This document shows, in pieces, positions 58,660 to 64,000 of a DNA stretch of 64,000 nt. The notes under the pieces were generated by a model that saw nothing but the letters and a program-made list of their open reading frames with translations, was not told where the DNA came from and made no database searches. Each line of letters begins with the position of its first letter. Positions within the stretch are counted from its first letter, which is position 1. The stretch is from Monodelphis domestica (Eukaryota > Chordata > Mammalia > Didelphimorphia > Didelphidae), in assembly GCF_027887165.1 (NCBI RefSeq), contig NC_077227.1:444100395-444164394 (forward strand). The letters run 5' to 3'. The translations under genes and the position numbers were made by a program.

Positions 58660-59550
58660 TTATCACTCCTAAATCTATTTCCAATATTGGCTTCTCTCTT
58701 ATGGTAATATTTCTAGGTATTTCTACCATTTCTAGGTGTTCAACTAGGACTTCAACCTCAATGCTATATATAAAATTGAAGTCATCATCCTTATCCTAAA
58801 ACAGTTCTCATGAAGTTCTCTATTTCTCTATTAATGGTAGCGCTCTCCTCTTAGTCATCCAAGCTCAAAATTTCAGTCTTTTTTGACTCATCCCTCTCCT
58901 TTATCCTCTAGTCAGATCCTCACATGGTGACTGCTGTATTTCACGATGCATGTTTTGTTAAAACAAAAACAAAAATCATTTAAAAAATAGCAGGTAAGAG
59001 GGAAATAGAGAAAAGGGTTAAGAGTGATTTAGAACCACACATACCCATGGCCTATCTCTGCGGCTACCCTAAAAGTCCACTGGTTAGGAACCACTGGCTA
59101 CTAATTCCTACTAATCCCATTCCAATAATCCCTTTTGTGTCTTCTTTCGCTCCCACTTCCAATATTCTAGTTAAATTCCTCATTATTTCTCACTTGTGTA
59201 AAAGCTTCCTAACCTAGTCTCCCTGCCTCCGGTTTGTCCACTTGTCAATTCATCCTGCACAAATTACCTGATTTATCTTCCTAGAGGCTCATCATATTGC
59301 TCTCCTTACCAATAACTTTCAATGAATAATCTAAACTCTTATGTTTATTGTCTTATGTTGGCATTACAAGGCAACATCTGACCCTCTATCTTTCTAACCT
59401 TTTCTCATATTATTCCTCTATATTCTAATCACAGATTCCTCTTCTTGGTTAAACCCTGCTCCTACCCTCAACCCCATTTCATATTTCTCTGGTTCTGTGC
59501 CTTTCTGATACAGTTCCTGGAATCTGGAATGTCTTTATCAGTCCATTTCT
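58660..59550 (+). repeat. L2/CR1-clade LINE relic, interrupted
   Basis: 'Ctagtctccctgcctccggt', 'gacctgatttatcttcctag'-like text and 'attgctctccttaccaataa' resemble the ORF2 end of an L2-type element. An unnamed repeat (copy 2, 58930-59100) is inserted. Confidence 0.5.
58930..59100. repeat. Unnamed dispersed repeat, copy 2
   Basis: It matches the copy at 58083-58345 at 'aaaaatagcaggtaagaggg' and 'tccactggttaggaaccact'. It sits inside an L2-like relic. Confidence 0.5.
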
Positions 59551-59617
59551 GGGTGACAAGATAGATTAATTCAACCAACATTTTAAAAACTCCTACTATG
59601 TGCAAAGCTATGTGAAT

Positions 59618-59860
59618 GAGAGGTAGCATAGGATGGTGGACAGTTAGCCTTGAAGCCAGGGAAAATCTAGGTTTAAGTGCCACCTCTCACACAACCTGGC
59701 TCTGTGATCCTAGGCAAGTCACTTAATCTTTTATGGACACAGGCAATTCTCTGAGGCTAAAGAAAGTACAGGTCTGTGTTTGTGGAGGAGGTAGGGGAGA
59801 ATCCTTACCCAGTAGTTCCCTGTACTAATGAAATCACGGGTTCCATCCTTGGTTCTAATC
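59618..59860 (+). repeat. Marsupial SINE variant with 'aggcaattctc' tail
   Basis: 'Gaggtagcataggatggtgg', 'cctaggcaagtcacttaatc', 'acaggcaattctctgaggct' and 'tagttccctgtactaatgaaatcac' region. Same variant as 37575-37745. Confidence 0.8.
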
Positions 59861-59899
59861 TGACAACTCTTTCCCTTAAGTCCTCTAAGTCCCATCATG

Positions 59900-60260
59900 G
59901 GAGTCAGAAGTAAGAATGAAAGTTAAAATCCTGGCTCTGCCACTTTCTAAGTTACTTTGGGAAAATCAATTACTCTCTTTGGAACTCAGTTTTCTCATGT
60001 GTCAAATGACAAACCTGAAATAGATTGAATTATAAGGTTCCTTCTAACTTTAAATCTAAGAGTCTAAGTCTCCCTCAATCACACTGATTTCTTCTCTACT
60101 CTGACCTTTCATGTATATCATTCATACCTGTTACAGTACTTAGCTTTCTATTTTGTACTATGACTGTAGACATGATTTATTTCTTTTACTGGATTTCAAA
60201 CTCCTTGAAAGCAAGAACTGTGTTATATGTTTCTATTCCCATAGCACTGAACAAGAGCTG
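59900..60260 (+). repeat. MIR and L2 tail
   Basis: 59900-60065 is a MIR ('atcctggctctgccactttc', 'ggttccttctaactttaaat'). 60190-60260 is an L2 3' tail ('caaactccttgaaagcaaga'). Confidence 0.72.
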
Positions 60261-61039
60261 AGGACTGAGAAAATATTGCTTGCTTTGCCAGAATGGTTTA
60301 GAAAAGAACATCAAGATTTCTGCTGGCTAAGTCAATTAGTATCATCATTATTACAATTAATTATTTACAAGAAACAAGGAGGCACTAATTAGTACAACAC
60401 ATATTTATATATCCTGGTTTTCTATTTAGTGGCAATTTATATAATGATTATCAAATATGAATGGAAAAACCTAACTAACTTTGTCATACCACTAATAAAG
60501 TAAATCCTGAATACAGCAGCCTGTTATAAGTTTCTTTAAAAAGTAGGAGGGGAAAAGTTATGTTCTGTCCCCCTAAAGAGACATCTCAAGGATCATGAGA
60601 AAACTGAAAGGCTTAAATTGCTTCTTGGCTTGTTTGACACAGAGAAAAAAAATCTAATTCCCTTTGCCTTTAAAGCTTCTTAGATGCTTATGTTTGGTCC
60701 TGGCAGTGGAAAATAAGGAAGAAGGGGAGTGTCAAATGCAATTCCATTTTTCTGGGTCAGTGTCCAGTATTCAGGAAAGGTACAGTTGGGAATATTATCA
60801 GGTAAAATAGCATCATCCTGGATCTACTATAGAGGGATAGAGGAAGAGGTCAGTTTGAAGCATGAGGAACTACTACTAACAACTACTGAAATGCTACTAG
60901 CAGTGTCATCAAGGAATAGTGAAATCCTGAGAAACCACCACAGAAGCCACTATCTTTACGATAAATCCTAGTGTTTAAAATGATTCTGAGAAAACAAAAC
61001 CCTTATTATAAAAGATATGGAGCTGGAAGGGGCCTTCAG

Positions 61040-61465
61040 ACATCATAACTGTTCCAACATGAACCTGCCCCCACCCTCATCCCCTCTGGCCAATTTTGAC
61101 ACATGAGGAAAACTGAAGTAATAAGAGGTTGATGTGAAATCTGATTGAGGCCTTCTGGCTACAAATCTAGTGCTCTTTCTACTATCATACTGCCAAACAC
61201 AAAACTGCAGAATACAAATAAAACCAAATCTTGGAATGATAGAGAAAAATTGGATTTGATGTTAGCATACCTAAACTAAAATCCAGCTTCTTCTACTTAT
61301 TACCTTAGGTTCAGTTTAAACTTTCTGGGCCTCAGTTTGCTCATTTTAAAAACTACAAAGTTATTATAGATTCTTCATTTTTTTCTGTGTCACGGACTCC
61401 TTTGGCAGTAGAGTGAACCATATGAACCTTTTTTTTCAGAATGTGCTCAAAACACTTTATCTTTT
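61040..61465. repeat. CR1/MIR relics and fragment of an ancient repeat
   Basis: 61040-61180 is an antisense CR1/MIR-like relic; 61230-61370 a plus-strand MIR ('ctttctgggcctcagtttgc'); 61385-61465 a piece of the old repeat also seen at 41020-41350 ('tcacggactcctttggcagt'). Confidence 0.55.
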
Positions 61466-61499
61466 GCACTTACCATATTTTATTTGGGGTTAAGAGTAT

Positions 61500-61835
61500 A
61501 TGCAAACCTCAGGTACTTCTTAGCTATGACCCTATCCAAGTCATTTAACCTCAGCTGCCTAGCCCTCCCTGCCTTGGAATTGATAGCAAGTACTGATTCT
61601 AAGAAAGAAGGTAAGGGTAAAAGTGTGTGTATATACATACATATACACACACACACACATGTGTATGTATGTATGTATATATATAAATATAAAAATATAA
61701 AATCACTTCACTTTAATAGATTTTAATCTACTTGAGGGCAGAGCACAACTTATTTAGATTTGTGTCTTCCTCAGCACCAAATGTAGGGTCTTATACATAG
61801 TAGGAGCTTCACTTCTGATTAATGAATGAATCCAG
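61500..61835 (+). repeat. SINE, TG/TA microsatellite and L2 tail
   Basis: 61500-61622 is a 5'-truncated tRNA-derived SINE ending 'gaaagaaggtaagggtaaaa'. 61623-61690 is a (TG)/(CA)/(TA) microsatellite. 61720-61835 is an L2 3' tail ('aatctacttgagggcagagc'). Confidence 0.78.
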
Positions 61836-62039
61836 GAAAAGTGTTTTAAAACCTTACTTATTTGTAGTGGGACATGGACCCAAATCATCCAGGTTGCTTA
61901 CAAATGAATCTGCTCTTGTAATAAAAGATAGGCCCTTAAATTATTTTGAACTTTTCTTTAATATTTCTAAGAATCAAAGCCTTCATCAGTATCTGTTCAT
62001 TCTTTGCCTTTGGAGATAAATATATACCTTTCTAAACTT

Positions 62040-62200
62040 AACTAGTCTAGTGAGAATTTGGATCCAATTTGGAGTTGGGTTTGAATTCTGCTTCTGCTAC
62101 TTACTGACTAGAATTTAAGGCAACATATTCCTCTTTGGATTCCAGTTTCTTCATCTAAAAAATATGGGGAATGGCCAAATGAAGTTTATATATAAGCCTC
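62040..62200 (+). repeat. MIR SINE
   Basis: 'Ttggagttgggtttgaattc', 'tgctacttactgactagaat' and 'ccagtttcttcatctaaaaa' in MIR order. Confidence 0.75.
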
Positions 62201-63104
62201 AGACAACAAACAGGGTCCACGCCTGAAATCTATCTATAGTATGTCTTTATGTTCTCTTAGCACAGTCTTCAAAAACCTTGGACTACTTCCTCTCAATGCT
62301 GGTGGATGGTAAGTTTTATTAAGCTTTGCTAAACACACATTACAAAGTTTTATCTCTTTTGTAGCCCATACAGGAACAGAAATGATAAGCTACAAAATGC
62401 AGGAGAGTAGTTGTTAAAGAGGTAGGTAGGATAATAGAAAATGAAAAACAGTGGCCAAGAGTAAGTCATCAAAAAGAGGTTAAATGTTTAAAAGGCCACA
62501 GACATTGGAGAAATACTTTCAAATCATTAAAAAAAATTTTTTTTAACTATTTCTGGCACTTGAAGAAATCAACTTCAACTAACTAGAAGATCCATTATGT
62601 AGAATGTATTCATTCAGCAAGGATACCAGATCAGTATTCTGCTACAGTACTATAGCATTCTAATGATAGCATTCATTGTATATTTGTCAATTCCTTAGAT
62701 GTCTAGCATAAAAAAAAAATGTTATACACAAATAGTTCCTATTTATATTCATGGCAAGAAGAGTGAAAAATGTATAAAGTTCAGTTAATAGTTCTGGAAT
62801 GGAATTTAAAATGTGGAATTTTTCATAAATATTTAGAATACATAAGCTAAAGAAGATGACCTTGACTGGTCAACACAAGATCTGCTTGAGTTTAAAGGAG
62901 GACACTTTTTAGTATTAAGTAAAATTATAGGGATGCTTACATTTCAATTTATCATGACTATAGTTCAATTAAATAAGGAAGGCTTTCAGAGCACAACTTA
63001 AGGACAAAAATAATGTAATTCATCAAGTCTTGAACATGTGTACCTTAAATATGTTTCCTATCCTCCTTAACTCGAGATCTTTATGATTTCTTGCCTGCAG
63101 TACT

Positions 63105-63300
63105 GCAAGTCTCATAAGGGGATTGAAATGAATGGTCTATTATTTTATAAGCTTTATAATCCTTCATTCAGCTCTTTTCTCCAATCAACCTGCTATACAA
63201 GATCAATCTTTGTAATGAATAGCTCTGGTCAAGTCACACCACTGTTAATAAATTTTCAATAATTCCTCATTGTTTAAATAAGGTCCCAAAAATCCTTAGT
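63105..63300 (+). repeat. L2-like LINE fragment
   Basis: 'Tactgcaagtctcataaggg', 'ggtcaagtcacaccactgtt' and 'ccttagtttgatattcaaaa' resemble an L2 ORF2 C-terminal segment. Confidence 0.45.
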
Positions 63301-63329
63301 TTGATATTCAAAAGTACTCAGAAGTTAGG

Positions 63330-64000
63330 GCAGGACTAAGAAGCCATCTTGTCTAAATGCTGTACAAAAAGAACCATCTCTCTGACACTCAATGAAATGG
63401 TCAGTTGGCCCTTGTCCAAAGACCTCTAGGGAAGGAGAACCCACTGTCTCCCAAGATGGCTCACTTTTCTTTTGGCTGTCTCTCCTGACAATCTATTTTT
63501 CCTTATACCACACATAAATCTGGCTCTGAAACTTCTATTTCACTACTCTCATTCTACTTTCTGGATTATGTAGAACAAATACAACCCTTCTTTCACAGGA
63601 TAGTTTTTCAAATACTTGATCTTCTTTTCTCCAGGTGAAACACCTTCATATTTTCTACAAAAATTCATGTAACATGAATTCAAGATCCTTCTGCACCCCA
63701 GTTGCCCTCCTCCACTTTCTCTTGCTTATCAATATTCTTCCTAATTAATATATAGTGCCTTGACCTAAACCCAGTAAGTACTCCAGATGTGAACAAACCA
63801 GGACAAAGAACAGCAGGAGTGGGTCTCCCTAAACCTGGACACGGTGTCTCTGTGCAGACTTATATTGTGTTAGCTTTTGGTGCTGACACCGACTCCTAAT
63901 AAGTTTCATTTTTTTAAAACCCCTTATCCTTTTTTTAGGTTGGCTGACCATACTCCACCTCCCCTATACTGCATAAGGTTGATTTTTCTTTCAAATCAAG
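63330..64000 (-). repeat. CR1/L3 LINE fragment, antisense
   Basis: 'Gacctctagggaaggagaac', 'ccactgtctcccaagatggc', 'ttttctccaggtgaaacacc', 'tactccagatgtgaacaaac' and 'tgttagcttttggtgctgac' are, in order, the landmarks of the reverse complement of a CR1-clade ORF2 C-terminus. It runs off the window. Confidence 0.7.

Overview
This is mammalian nuclear DNA, almost certainly from a marsupial. The evidence is the density of CORE-SINE/tRNA-derived SINEs with the marsupial consensus (a 'ggcagctgggtagctcagtgg' type head and a 'cttggaatcaatactgtgtattggttcc' type tail), a marsupial-type L1 3' UTR, RTE-derived SINE sequence, and abundant L2, MIR and CR1/L3 relics. The L1 3' tail at 19.4-19.86 kb looks opossum-like, but I cannot choose between an American and an Australian marsupial by eye. 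There are no bacterial genes, CRISPR arrays or operons. Nearly all long reading frames in the window are chance frames, or frames inside retrotransposons and microsatellites.

The one protein-coding gene I can support is N4BP1 (NEDD4-binding protein 1, an NYN/PIN-fold RNase) on the minus strand. Its last five coding exons lie at 57526-57396, 54421-54325, 51346-51239, 49876-49769 and 48092-47735. All have AG/GT splice sites and compatible phases, and they join into an open frame of 266 residues ending at a TAA at 47737-47735. They encode most of the NYN nuclease domain, a variable Pro/Gln-rich linker and the conserved C-terminal ubiquitin/NEDD8-binding-like tail. The start of the gene (N-terminal KH-like region and the large upstream exon with the first catalytic Asp) is not found here and should lie beyond 64 kb. 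The 3' UTR runs leftwards from 47734, perhaps to about 44.0 kb.

The rest, from 1 to about 44 kb, reads as intergenic sequence downstream of N4BP1. Region by region: 1-9.8 kb is SINE/MIR/L2-rich with three LTR elements (2998-3353, about 6255-7515, 8339-9046). 9.8-11.9 kb and 13.7-16 kb are mostly repeat-poor, the former with a regulatory-looking block at 10.43-10.70 kb. 16-28 kb is a deep nest: an L2 LINE split by an L1 on the opposite strand, itself invaded by an 800-bp solo LTR, a young L1 3' end, an RTE-SINE, a SINE and an unidentified insert; the right L2 half carries an insert that looks like a retrocopied mRNA 3' end. A TTCC microsatellite lies at 28.96-29.14 kb, and a second antisense L1 with an internal deletion at 31.7-36.9 kb. 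A GC/CpG-rich stretch spans 38.3-40.4 kb. N4BP1 3' UTR, exons and introns fill 44-64 kb.

No wholly new gene system is evident. The observations most worth following are the retrocopy at 27283-27716, the orphan CpG-rich block with a nearby exon-like segment, and two short local duplications, one of which brackets an N4BP1 exon.
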